Part shown: piece after piece, positions 34,717-42,798 of the stretch
How the letters are laid out: each line of letters opens with the position of its first letter
Position numbering within the stretch: position 1 is the first letter of the stretch
Origin: Henriciella sp.
GTDB lineage: Bacteria > Pseudomonadota > Alphaproteobacteria > Caulobacterales > Hyphomonadaceae
Direction of reading: 5' to 3'
DNA: 64,000 nt
NCBI GenBank assembly: GCA_017642885.1
Contig: JAEPOM010000013.1
Span: 1-64,000 of the forward strand
Translations under genes and position numbers: made by a program
Notes under the pieces: model-generated
Told to the model about the DNA's origin: nothing
The model's input: the letters and a program-made list of their open reading frames with translations, nothing else
Databases searched by the model: none

Positions 34717-35709
34717 ATGGCCTGGTCGCGATTCATCCCCGCTGGAGCTTTCGTCATCCTGGTTGTGTTCCTTGGGATTGGATTGACACGCGACCCGAGC
34801 CTGATCCCGACCGAGATGATCAATCGCGACATGCCTGCTTTCGAGCTGACTGAGTTATATGATGAGACCCAGCGCGTGACCGACGCTGACCTGATCGGCG
34901 AGCCGGCGCTGGTCAATGTCTTCGGATCCTGGTGCGTTGCGTGTTTGCAGGAACATCCAACGTTGATGCAGCTCAATCAGGACGATACGGTTCGGATCGT
35001 CGGCGTGAACTGGCGCGATGGCCGGGACGACGCGATCAAATGGCTACAGCGTCATGGCGACCCGTATGAAACCATCATTTTTGATGGCGAGAGCGATCTA
35101 GCGATTGAGATGGGCGTCACCGGCGCACCTGAAACTTTCATTCTCGACCGCACGGGGCGCATCCGCTTCAAGCAGATCGGGCCGATCACATCCGATGTTT
35201 GGCGGGAGACCATTCGGCCCGTCCTGGATGCTTTGGCAGCGGAAGAATTGACCACACCTGCACCTGTGCGGGTCGAATCCGACGCGGTCGTCGATTCTGA
35301 CGTCGAAAACATCGTGCTCACGGACCTGGATCTGATTGGTGCCCGAACAGAGGCCGTCTCGAAAACGCTGCGCTGTGTCGTGTGTCAAAACCAGTCCATC
35401 TACGACTCAAATGCGCCGCTGGCGCAGGATATGCGCCGACTGGTTCGTAAGCGCGTAGTCGCAGGTGATTCCGATGAGGAAGTGCGCGATTACATGCGGT
35501 ATAGATATGGCGATTATGTTCTGATGAGCCCGCCGCTGCAGCTGAACACTTTCCTTCTCTGGTTGGTGCCGCTCGCCTTGGTTCTGGTCGGCGGGATCTG
35601 GTTTGTCCTGAGAGGCCGAAACGCCGCGCCAACGGTTGATGACGCGCTAACTGAAGCCGACCGAAACCGGGTTGCTGCAGCGCTCGCGAAGGCCGAGACT
35701 GAGACATGA
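34717..35709 (+). CDS. CcmG-CcmH fusion protein
   Basis: 330 residues in one uninterrupted frame. Residues 1-165: an N-terminal membrane anchor and a thioredoxin domain of the CcmG/DsbE type, active site GSWCVACLQEHP (CxxC near 72-75) and GAPETFILDRTGRI. Residues about 205-310: CcmH with the apocytochrome-reducing LRCVVCQNQSIYDSNAPLAQDMR motif (CxxC), YRYGDYVLMSPP and the C-terminal transmembrane helix. The CcmH part lacks its own signal peptide, which fits a true fusion with the CcmG anchor placing both thiol domains in the periplasm. Confidence 0.93.
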   Translation: MAWSRFIPAGAFVILVVFLGIGLTRDPSLIPTEMINRDMPAFELTELYDETQRVTDADLIGEPALVNVFGSWCVACLQEHPTLMQLNQDDTVRIVGVNWRDGRDDAIKWLQRHGDPYETIIFDGESDLAIEMGVTGAPETFILDRTGRIRFKQIGPITSDVWRETIRPVLDALAAEELTTPAPVRVESDAVVDSDVENIVLTDLDLIGARTEAVSKTLRCVVCQNQSIYDSNAPLAQDMRRLVRKRVVAGDSDEEVRDYMRYRYGDYVLMSPPLQLNTFLLWLVPLALVLVGGIWFVLRGRNAAPTVDDALTEADRNRVAAALAKAETET

Positions 35710-36596
35710 TCTGGCTAATTCTGCTTCTGCTGGCGGGGCTCGTCGCCGCCTATCTCTTACAGCCCTTCTTTTCCAATGCGGACGGACCCGAACGAGACCG
35801 TATCGCTGAGGCACGGGCGCAGCGAGCCGCCATCGATCTCGATGAGGCCGAAGGACGCCTCACCGACCAAGCCGCGGCCCAGGCACGCGACGCGCTTGAT
35901 CGGCGCATCCTCGAGATTCTCAATCACGCCGAAACGGCAAATCCGGTTCGAAACCTCCGCACCGCCGCCGTCTTTCTGGTTCCGGCATTCCTGATCCTCG
36001 GCGTGGCGAGCGTGTATGTCCGCATTGGAAGCCCAGAATATGAGCGCGTGACGGTAGCTGAGTATCAAGCCGCGCAAATCGCCGAGTTACCCCAGTCGCT
36101 CGACGGATTGGTCGTTGAGCTACGAAACCGCCTAGAAAGTGATCCTAATCCGCCAGCGGACGGATATGTCCTGCTGGCGAGATCTTATGTTCGCCTCGGA
36201 AACGTTGATGCAGCCCTGAGCGCATATGAGCGCGCGATCTCGCTTTCCAATGGCAATCAGGCGGTCGTTTCCGAACGTGACCGCTTGCTTGAGGCGTTGC
36301 GCGATCGCTCGGCAGCCCCTGCGATCGATCCCGAGGCGGCTGAGCGCATCCAGGCGATGACGCCGGACGAACAGGCGGCGATGATTGAATCCATGGTCGA
36401 AGGACTGGCGGTGCGGCTGGAGCAAAATCCTGAGGATGCGGAGGGATGGGCCCGTCTGATCCGGGCAAGGCTGGTGCTGGGACAACGCGATCAGGCCAAG
36501 CTTGATTTGCAGCGGGCGCAAGAGATTTTCGCGCAAGATCCAGAAACGCTCACTCAGTTCGAACCCTTCCAAGCTGAGCTCTCCGGCGAGGAGTAA
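35706..36596 (+). CDS. ccmI: Cytochrome c biogenesis protein CcmI
   Basis: 296 residues. Two transmembrane helices (about 1-17 and 80-97) flank a short cytoplasmic loop (AEARAQRAAIDLDEAEGRLTD), followed by a periplasmic TPR domain (DGYVLLARSYVRLGNVDAALSAYERAISLS, and a second repeat near 240-290). CcmI is the apocytochrome c chaperone of system I. The start overlaps the stop of the CcmG-CcmH gene by four bases (ATGA), so the genes are translationally coupled. Confidence 0.9.
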   Translation: MIWLILLLLAGLVAAYLLQPFFSNADGPERDRIAEARAQRAAIDLDEAEGRLTDQAAAQARDALDRRILEILNHAETANPVRNLRTAAVFLVPAFLILGVASVYVRIGSPEYERVTVAEYQAAQIAELPQSLDGLVVELRNRLESDPNPPADGYVLLARSYVRLGNVDAALSAYERAISLSNGNQAVVSERDRLLEALRDRSAAPAIDPEAAERIQAMTPDEQAAMIESMVEGLAVRLEQNPEDAEGWARLIRARLVLGQRDQAKLDLQRAQEIFAQDPETLTQFEPFQAELSGEE

Positions 36597-36642
36597 TCCC
36601 TGGATTTTTCTGGGGTGTGATGCGTTTCGCGCAAGAGGTAAG

Positions 36643-36671
36643 TTGACACCGCTGTCACGGTTCGCCTAGTG
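36643..36671 (+). promoter_or_regulatory. Possible sigma70-type promoter
   Basis: TTGACA at 36643-36648, a 17-base spacer and a poor -10 CTAGTG at 36666-36671, about 45 bp before the symporter start. Only the -35 box is convincing. Confidence 0.3.
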
Positions 36672-36716
36672 CTGACTTAAGGACAAACTGAATCTGTCCA
36701 GGGAGGAAAACCTATC

Positions 36717-38390
36717 ATGTCATTGGACACCATCGATCTGGTGATCGTGGGGCTGTACGCCGTCGCGCTGTTCGCCATAGCTATCTTTGTGTCCCGCGAA
36801 CCTGCGGGCGAACACAAGAATACGGAAGACTATTTTCTCGCTGGTAAAGCGCTGCCATGGTGGGCCATTGGGGCCTCTTTGATCGCTGCCAATATCTCAG
36901 CCGAACAAATTATCGGGCAGTCGGGGCAAGGCTTTGTCGTTGGTCTCGCTATCGCGGCTTACGAATGGCAGGCGGCGCTGGTGCTGATCATCACGGCGGC
37001 TTTTTTCCTTCCGATCTTCCTGAAACGCCAGATCTACACGATGCCGCAATTCCTCGAAACGCGGTTCGGGGACAGCGTCAAAGCGACTATGGCGGTGTTC
37101 TGGATATTCCTGTTCACCGCGGTGAACCTGACAACTGTGCTGTATGGCGGGTCGCTTGCAATCAATGCGGTGACGGGTCTCGGCGTGTTTACAGGTATGG
37201 CCATGCTGGCCGGTTTTGCGCTGCTCTACTCATTGTATGGCGGTTTGAAAGCGGTCGCGATGACCGACATCATTCAGGTCGTTATTCTGATCCTTGGTGG
37301 CTTCGCGATTACAATTCTCGTGCTCGGCATGGTTGGCGGCGACACAGGCGCAATGGGTGGGCTGTCAATCCTGATGAATGAAATACCCGGCCATTTCGAA
37401 ATGATCCTCGATCGAGATCATCCGAATTTCGGAGATCTGCCAGGGATCTGGACTCTTTTGGGTGGGCTTTGGGTGCTCCACTTCTCTTATTGGGGGTTCA
37501 ACCAATACATCATTCAGCGCGCGCTTGGGGCTGAGAGCCTTGCCGAGGCCCAGAAAGGGCTCGCATTTGCGGCTTTGCTGAAGTTTCTCATTCCGTTGAT
37601 CGTTGTCATTCCTGGCATCGCGGCGCTCTGGCTCGCGCAAAACGGCCTTCAGGGGCTGAGTGAAGACGCGCTCTCCGCGAAGCCAGATAGCACTTATGGT
37701 GCGCTCATGGCGCTGATGCCAGTTGGGATTCGCGGGTTGATTTTCGCCGCGCTGATCGCTGCTATCGTCTCGTCGCTCGCCTCAATGATCAACTCGATTT
37801 CGACCATCTTCACGATGGACATTTATCGCGACTATTTCGTCAAAGATAAGGATGAAGGTCATTATGTCTGGGTTGGTCGCGGAACTGCCGCAACGGCCAT
37901 GCTGATCGCTTTGTTCCTGGCCATCCCATTGCTTGGTGGTGGAACAAGTATCTTCCAGACCATTCAGGAATATACGGGCTTCGTCGCGCCTGGGATCGTA
38001 GCGGTCTTTGTGCTCGGCTTCTTCTGGAAGCGAACCAACACCGCTGGCGCATTTGCATTGCTGATCTCGTCTGTTGTCTTATCGCTACTCTTCTTCACAG
38101 CCTCAGGGTCAGATGGTGGCGGGGTCGCAGCGGTCCTTGGTCCGATCTTCAACCCGATCCTTGGACTGGCCGATTTCGATGTGACCAACATGCCGTTCGT
38201 TGTCCGGATCTGGTTCATCTTCCTGATCTGTGTGCTGGTTGGTGTCATCGTATCTCTGATGACGGCCCCTCCAAGAGAGGACCAGCCGGTGGACCTCAGT
38301 GATATCGACTTCGCCACGTCGATGACGTTCAAGGTCACCGCGGCGGTGGCAGTTTCTATCCTACTGCTACTCTACGTGGTCTTCTGGTAA
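36717..38390 (+). CDS. Sodium:solute symporter (SGLT-like)
   Basis: 557 residues, SSS family with about 14 transmembrane helices. The first part (NTEDYFLAGKALPWWAIGASLIAANISAEQIIGQSGQGF) is the characteristic SSS start, and LLYSLYGGLKAVAMTDIIQ is the sodium-site helix region. The closest type is the sodium/sugar (SglT) branch, but substrates of this branch vary. AGGGAGG precedes the ATG. It lies upstream of the leuC-like gene but is separated from it by operator A, so it may or may not belong to the regulon. Confidence 0.9.
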   Translation: MSLDTIDLVIVGLYAVALFAIAIFVSREPAGEHKNTEDYFLAGKALPWWAIGASLIAANISAEQIIGQSGQGFVVGLAIAAYEWQAALVLIITAAFFLPIFLKRQIYTMPQFLETRFGDSVKATMAVFWIFLFTAVNLTTVLYGGSLAINAVTGLGVFTGMAMLAGFALLYSLYGGLKAVAMTDIIQVVILILGGFAITILVLGMVGGDTGAMGGLSILMNEIPGHFEMILDRDHPNFGDLPGIWTLLGGLWVLHFSYWGFNQYIIQRALGAESLAEAQKGLAFAALLKFLIPLIVVIPGIAALWLAQNGLQGLSEDALSAKPDSTYGALMALMPVGIRGLIFAALIAAIVSSLASMINSISTIFTMDIYRDYFVKDKDEGHYVWVGRGTAATAMLIALFLAIPLLGGGTSIFQTIQEYTGFVAPGIVAVFVLGFFWKRTNTAGAFALLISSVVLSLLFFTASGSDGGGVAAVLGPIFNPILGLADFDVTNMPFVVRIWFIFLICVLVGVIVSLMTAPPREDQPVDLSDIDFATSMTFKVTAAVAVSILLLLYVVFW

Positions 38391-38435
38391 GGCTCGAAAC
38401 AAGGAAATTGTCGAAGCGGTCTTCCACTTTTCAGT

Positions 38436-38451
38436 AAAAGATATATCTTTT
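38436..38451. promoter_or_regulatory. Operator A (GATATATC family), leuC-like gene
   Basis: Perfect 16-bp palindrome AAAAGATATATCTTTT, 16 bp before the TTG start of the leuC-like gene and just before its AAGGAGG. Member of the repeated operator family of this region. Confidence 0.8.
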
Positions 38452-38467
38452 GCTGAAGGAGGCCGCT

Positions 38468-39859
38468 TTGGCGCAAACACTTTTCGACAAGCTCTGGGAG
38501 CGGCATCGCGTTTGTGATGCAGGCGACGGCTACGATCTGATTGCGATCGATCGATTGCTGTTGCACGAGCGAACCGGCGGGGTTGCGCTGAAATCATTGC
38601 AGGAAAGTGGGTACAAGGTTCGTGATCCTTCCCGGGTCTTCGCGATCATGGATCACATTGTCTCCTTCCGCGCCGGGCGGGGGCGAAACGATGCACGGAG
38701 CCCGGGTGGGGAAACCTTCATTACTGAAACCCGGTCCATGGCGCAGGCGGCGGGAATTCACCTGATCGATACAGACGATCCAAACCAGGGCATTGTGCAT
38801 GTTGTGGCGCCAGAGCAGGGGATTGCTTTGCCGGGTCTCTCTTTGGTTTGCCCTGACAGTCACACTTGCAGTCTCGGTGCCCTGGGCGCGCTTGCTTGGG
38901 GAATTGGCTCAAGTGAGGCGGAGCATGCGATGGTGACCGGTGTTTTGCGCATGCAGAAGCCAAAGCAGATGCGCATCCAGATTGACGGGGCTTTGCCCGT
39001 TGGAACGAGCGCGAAAGACGTAGCGCTATACCTCATCGCTCGCCATGGAGCCGGCGGAGGGCAACGCTGTGCGATCGAGTTCTGCGGGAGCGCGGTGGAA
39101 GCGCTGGACGTCGAAGCGCGCCTGACGCTGTGCAACATGGCGGTGGAGTTTGCCGCGTTCACGGCGGTGATTGCGCCGGATCGGAAGATTCTGGACTATC
39201 TTTCTGGGCGTCCCTTTGCGCCGAACGATAAGACCGGCATCCCAGCGGAATGGAGGGATCTTAAAACGGACTCGGACGCAGCCTTTGCCTACGAGATTGT
39301 ATTGAACGCGGCGGACATCCAGCCTCAGATGAGTTGGGGAACCAGTCCTGAAGAAAGTGCTCCGCTCGGGACTGAAATTCCAACAGACGCGCGATCCCAG
39401 GCGTTGGATTATATGGGGCTCGAACCCGGCCAGGTTCTCAATAATCTTCAAATCGACGGTGCCTTTATCGGCTCCTGCACGAATGGTCGCCTGTCGGACC
39501 TTCAGGCTGCGGCAAAGGTCCTTGAAGGTCGCCGCGTGGCGGATGGCGTGCGCGCGGTTTGCGTGCCTGGATCTCAAAATGTGCGCGCGGAGGCCGAAAA
39601 ACTTGGTATCGACAGGGTCTTCAAACAGGCGGGATTCGAATGGGGGGAGCCCGGCTGCGCGATGTGTTTCTATGCCGGTGGTGAGACGTTTGCACCCGGA
39701 GCCCGGGTCGTCTCCTCGACCAACCGGAACTTCGAAGGCCGCCAAGGACCAGGCGTGCGGACCCATTTGACCAGTCCGGCCATCGTTGCGGCTTGCGCGG
39801 TTGCCGGCAAAATCTGCGCGCCTGCTGATTTGCCGGTGCCCCAAAAGGAACCCGTCTGA
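38468..39859 (+). CDS. LeuC-like aconitase-family hydratase, large subunit
   Basis: 463 residues, length and sequence of 3-isopropylmalate dehydratase large subunits (QTLFDKLWERHRV, CPDSHTCSLGALGALAWGIGSSEAEHAM). The 4Fe-4S ligands are in GSCTNGRLSDL and GCAMCFYAG. Start is TTG at 38468, five bases after AAGGAGG; a TTG at 38450 precedes that ribosome site and is rejected. No leuA or leuB is near; the gene has operator A and neighbours a CoA-transferase and an HMG-CoA-lyase homologue. I therefore suspect a catabolic hydratase for citraconate, mesaconate or a methylmalate rather than leucine synthesis. Confidence 0.85.
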   Translation: MAQTLFDKLWERHRVCDAGDGYDLIAIDRLLLHERTGGVALKSLQESGYKVRDPSRVFAIMDHIVSFRAGRGRNDARSPGGETFITETRSMAQAAGIHLIDTDDPNQGIVHVVAPEQGIALPGLSLVCPDSHTCSLGALGALAWGIGSSEAEHAMVTGVLRMQKPKQMRIQIDGALPVGTSAKDVALYLIARHGAGGGQRCAIEFCGSAVEALDVEARLTLCNMAVEFAAFTAVIAPDRKILDYLSGRPFAPNDKTGIPAEWRDLKTDSDAAFAYEIVLNAADIQPQMSWGTSPEESAPLGTEIPTDARSQALDYMGLEPGQVLNNLQIDGAFIGSCTNGRLSDLQAAAKVLEGRRVADGVRAVCVPGSQNVRAEAEKLGIDRVFKQAGFEWGEPGCAMCFYAGGETFAPGARVVSSTNRNFEGRQGPGVRTHLTSPAIVAACAVAGKICAPADLPVPQKEPV

Positions 39860-40479
39860 TGCCGCGGCCTCTAACAGTTCATAACGGGCTCGCTGCGGCG
39901 ATCATGCGGGACAATATCGACACCGATCAAATCATCCCGTCTCGAGAAATGAAGGCGGTGAGCCGCGATGGATTGAGCGACGGTCTCTTCGCGGGCTGGC
40001 GATATACTGAGCCGGGAGGGCGCGAGCCGACGTCTGACTTCATCCTCAATCGACCAGAGCAAGCGGATACGAGTATTCTGATCTCTGGCGAGAACTTTGG
40101 CTGCGGGTCATCGCGCGAGCATGCGGCCTGGGCGCTGGCGGAGTATGGAATTCGCGTGATCATCGCCAAGAGTTTCGGTGAGATTTTTCACGGAAACTGC
40201 TTGCGCAATGGGATCCTGCCAATCTCTTTGCCGCCGGAAGAGGTGGATAAACTCGCCGCTATTGACGGGGCCGTCATATCCGTGGACCTGCCAGAGCAAA
40301 GCGTTGAGTGTCGGCAATTGCCCGGCTGGAACGCTACATTCGAAATTGGCGACTATCCAAAGCGCCTGTTAAGCGAAGGGTTGGAACCGATCGCATTGAC
40401 CTTGACGGACAAAGCCAAGATCGAACGATTCTTCGAACGCGATTCCGAACGCAGACCCTGGCTTTATTCCGCAGCTTGA
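39859..40479 (+). CDS. LeuD-like aconitase-family hydratase, small subunit
   Basis: 206 residues, swivel domain of the isopropylmalate isomerase type: NIDTDQIIPSREMK, FGCGSSREHAAWAL and FGEIFHGNCLRNGILPI. It forms the active heterodimer with the preceding subunit. Its ATG overlaps the preceding TGA by one base (TGATG). The 3' end overlaps the convergent CoA-transferase gene by 16 bp. Same functional caveat as the large subunit: family membership is sure, substrate is not. Confidence 0.87.
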   Translation: MPRPLTVHNGLAAAIMRDNIDTDQIIPSREMKAVSRDGLSDGLFAGWRYTEPGGREPTSDFILNRPEQADTSILISGENFGCGSSREHAAWALAEYGIRVIIAKSFGEIFHGNCLRNGILPISLPPEEVDKLAAIDGAVISVDLPEQSVECRQLPGWNATFEIGDYPKRLLSEGLEPIALTLTDKAKIERFFERDSERRPWLYSAA

Positions 40480-41678
40480 GGGGTTTTGTGGGGCGCCGTA
40501 TCTACAAGCCCGCGCTCGATCAGGTCCGAGATTTCACTTTCGGATAAGCCGATTGATTTCAAGACCGCCACTGAGTGCTCGCCGATTTCAGGTGGATTGA
40601 GCGTGAGGCCCGGGCGGTTGCCATCGATCGCAATAGGCATCGCCGGAAGCGCGATTTCGCCGCCGTCTGGAATGGTCATGTCGAGCAAACCACCGCTCTC
40701 GGTCAGGTGCTCGTCAGTGAACAGGTCTTCCGGTTTCTGGATCGGCGCAAACGGCAAGCCGGTCGTCTCCAGCTTGGCCATGAGTTCATCCTTCGAAAAC
40801 GTCGCGAACAACTCCCGCAGGGGAGGAATGATTTCGTCGCGGCGCGCCACGCGTTCATTATTGGCGGCGAGGGTTTCGTCCTTAGCCCAATCGGTCAGGG
40901 AAAACGCTTCGCAGAATGCGCGCCATTGGGTGTCGGAGACGACGCCAACAAAGACTTTCTCATCATCTTTCACGTCAAATACGTCATAGACTGCCCATGC
41001 CGAAATACGCGTTGGCATCGGTGCGGCTGGTGTGCCGGTGACAGCATACTGCGCCATGTGCTGGCCGACGAGGAAGACGGTCGTCTCGTAGAGCGACGCA
41101 CTGACATGGCGTCCTTTGCCTGATCGGGTGCGGTCCTGCAGCGCGGCAAGTACTGCAATGGCTCCAAACATACCGCCGGTAACGTCAATCACACTGCTGC
41201 CCGCGCGCAGCGGACGCCCGGGAGGGCCAGTCATATAGGCGAGACCACCCATCATTTGGGCCACCTCATCAAGCGCTGTTCGGTGCGAATAGGGGCCGTC
41301 GAGAAATCCTTTTTCCGAGCAATAGATGAGTTTCGGGTTCCGGGAGGAAAGGGCCTCATATCCGAAGCCCAGCTTTTCGAGCGCGCCGGGCCGGAAATTC
41401 TCGATGAAAATGTCTGCCTCGTCGATCAGCTTCAGCGCGAGCTGTTTGCCTTCTTCGGACTTGAGGTCGATCGACAGGCTTTTCTTGTTTCGATTGTACA
41501 TGGAGAAATAGCCGGCGCCCGATCCTCGCAAACGGCGTGTCTTGTCGCCGCCCACTGGCTCGACCTTGATCACGTCTGCACCGAGGTCCGCGAGCACGAG
41601 TCCGGCCGCAGGCCCCATCACCATATGTGTGAATTCAACGACCTTGATTCCAGACAGGAGGCCTGTTTCAGTGCTCAT
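40464..41678 (-). CDS. CaiB/BaiF (class III) CoA-transferase
   Basis: 404 residues. Class III CoA-transferase: VVEFTHMVMGPAAGLVLADLGADVIKVEPVGGD at the start, NRNKKSLSIDLKSEEGK, and the catalytic Asp in ALDEVAQMMGGLAYMTGPPG. It moves CoA between carboxylic acids. The ATG at 41678 is preferred to 41693 because GAGAGGA lies just before it. It is divergent from the HMG-CoA-lyase-like gene, with two operator copies between them, which points to activation of a hydroxy-dicarboxylate that the lyase then cleaves. Confidence 0.9.
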   Translation of the reverse strand: MSTETGLLSGIKVVEFTHMVMGPAAGLVLADLGADVIKVEPVGGDKTRRLRGSGAGYFSMYNRNKKSLSIDLKSEEGKQLALKLIDEADIFIENFRPGALEKLGFGYEALSSRNPKLIYCSEKGFLDGPYSHRTALDEVAQMMGGLAYMTGPPGRPLRAGSSVIDVTGGMFGAIAVLAALQDRTRSGKGRHVSASLYETTVFLVGQHMAQYAVTGTPAAPMPTRISAWAVYDVFDVKDDEKVFVGVVSDTQWRAFCEAFSLTDWAKDETLAANNERVARRDEIIPPLRELFATFSKDELMAKLETTGLPFAPIQKPEDLFTDEHLTESGGLLDMTIPDGGEIALPAMPIAIDGNRPGLTLNPPEIGEHSVAVLKSIGLSESEISDLIERGLVDTAPHKTPQAAE

Positions 41679-41732
41679 ACGATCCTCTCCCATTGGACTG
41701 TAACGCTAAAAAACGCTGTTCCGCACATCTTT

Positions 41733-41748
41733 AATAGATATATCAATT
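41733..41748. promoter_or_regulatory. Operator B1 (GATATATC family)
   Basis: AATAGATATATCAATT in the space between the CoA-transferase and lyase genes; core GATATATC at 41737-41744. First of two copies 18 bp apart, 55 bp before the CoA-transferase start. Confidence 0.7.
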
Positions 41749-41750
41749 GC

Positions 41751-41766
41751 ATTAGATATATCATTT
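41751..41766. promoter_or_regulatory. Operator B2 (GATATATC family)
   Basis: ATTAGATATATCATTT, core at 41755-41762, followed by GG as in operator C. It ends 45 bp before the HMG-CoA-lyase-like start. Confidence 0.75.
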
Positions 41767-41811
41767 GGCAATCGGGTCACGCCGTTCGGATCATTAAATG
41801 AGGCAGAAATC

Positions 41812-42762
41812 ATGACCACAAGTAACGTTTTGATCAGTGAAGTCGGTCCGCGTGACGGTCTCCAGAACTGCGATGGGATTATGCCAACCGAAGACAAGAA
41901 GCGCTGGATTTCGGCGCTCGCCGCTGCGGGGGTCAAAGAGATCGAGGTGGGCTCCTTTGTCTCACCCAAGCTGCTTCCTCAAATGGCGGATACCGGCGAA
42001 ATCGTTCGCCACGCCGTTCAAATTCCGGGCCTTGAAGTCGCTGTTCTGGTGCCGAACCTGAAAGGCGCGCAGCTCGCGATAGAGGCTGGGGCGCACAAGC
42101 TTACATTGCCGCTATCCGTCAGCGAAACGCACTCTTTGCGCAATATCCGTCGCACCCATGATCAGGTGATCGATGAGGCGAAAGCCATCGCAAGTCTGAT
42201 CGCAGACCAGCCTGAAGATAAGCGACCGCACTTCGAAGGGTCCTTGTCGACTGCTTTTGGCTGCACTCTGGAGGGCCCCATTGATGAGCAGGTCATTCTA
42301 AAATCTGCTGAGCGCCTGATGGCTGCCGGGTGTGACGAGGTCGGACTGTCCGACACAACAGGATACGGCGACCCAGCCTCCATGCGTCACCTGATTCGAG
42401 CCGTGCGCGGAGTAGTCGGCGATGAAAATCTGACCGGCGTTCACCTGCACAATACGCGGGGGCTTGGTCTCGCGAATATCATGGCCGCTTACGAAGAGGG
42501 CATCACCACTTTTGATAGTTCACTCGGCGGACTTGGCGGCTGTCCGACGGCTCCCGGCGCAAGCGGCAATGTCGTTACAGAAGACCTGGTCTTCATGTTT
42601 GAATCCATGGGCGTGGATACAGGGATTGATCTAGAGGCCCTGATGGCGACACGCGATATCGTTTCGGCCGCGCTTCCGGGCGAGGAGCTTTATGGGTTTA
42701 CGCCGCGCGCCGGATTGCCGCTTGGCTATAAAGGTGCACCGGTGCCCGCAGCTGCGGAATAA
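41812..42762 (+). CDS. HMG-CoA-lyase-like enzyme
   Basis: 316 residues, DRE-TIM metallolyase. Starts ISEVGPRDGLQNCDGIMPTEDK, the Arg-Asp pair of the family, then GLSDTTGYGDP, the metal ligands VHLHNTRGLGLANIMAAYEEGITTFDSS, and the Cys loop GLGGCPTAPGASGNVVTEDLVFMFESMG. It cleaves 3-hydroxy-3-methyl-type acyl-CoAs to acetyl-CoA and a keto acid. True HMG-CoA lyase of leucine breakdown is possible, but without liu genes nearby and next to a CoA-transferase and LeuCD-like hydratase, citramalyl-CoA or a similar compound is a good alternative. GAGGCAGAA precedes the ATG. Confidence 0.88.
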   Translation: MTTSNVLISEVGPRDGLQNCDGIMPTEDKKRWISALAAAGVKEIEVGSFVSPKLLPQMADTGEIVRHAVQIPGLEVAVLVPNLKGAQLAIEAGAHKLTLPLSVSETHSLRNIRRTHDQVIDEAKAIASLIADQPEDKRPHFEGSLSTAFGCTLEGPIDEQVILKSAERLMAAGCDEVGLSDTTGYGDPASMRHLIRAVRGVVGDENLTGVHLHNTRGLGLANIMAAYEEGITTFDSSLGGLGGCPTAPGASGNVVTEDLVFMFESMGVDTGIDLEALMATRDIVSAALPGEELYGFTPRAGLPLGYKGAPVPAAAE

Positions 42763-42798
42763 CGGGGACCTACTGAGCCAGTCAGGGGAGGTGAAGGC

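Noticed and set aside
38468-40479. Assignment of the LeuCD pair to leucine biosynthesis
   Set aside because: Family match is certain, but there is no leuA or leuB, the operator is shared with catabolic genes, and the neighbours suggest a dicarboxylate route. I left the gene symbols empty.
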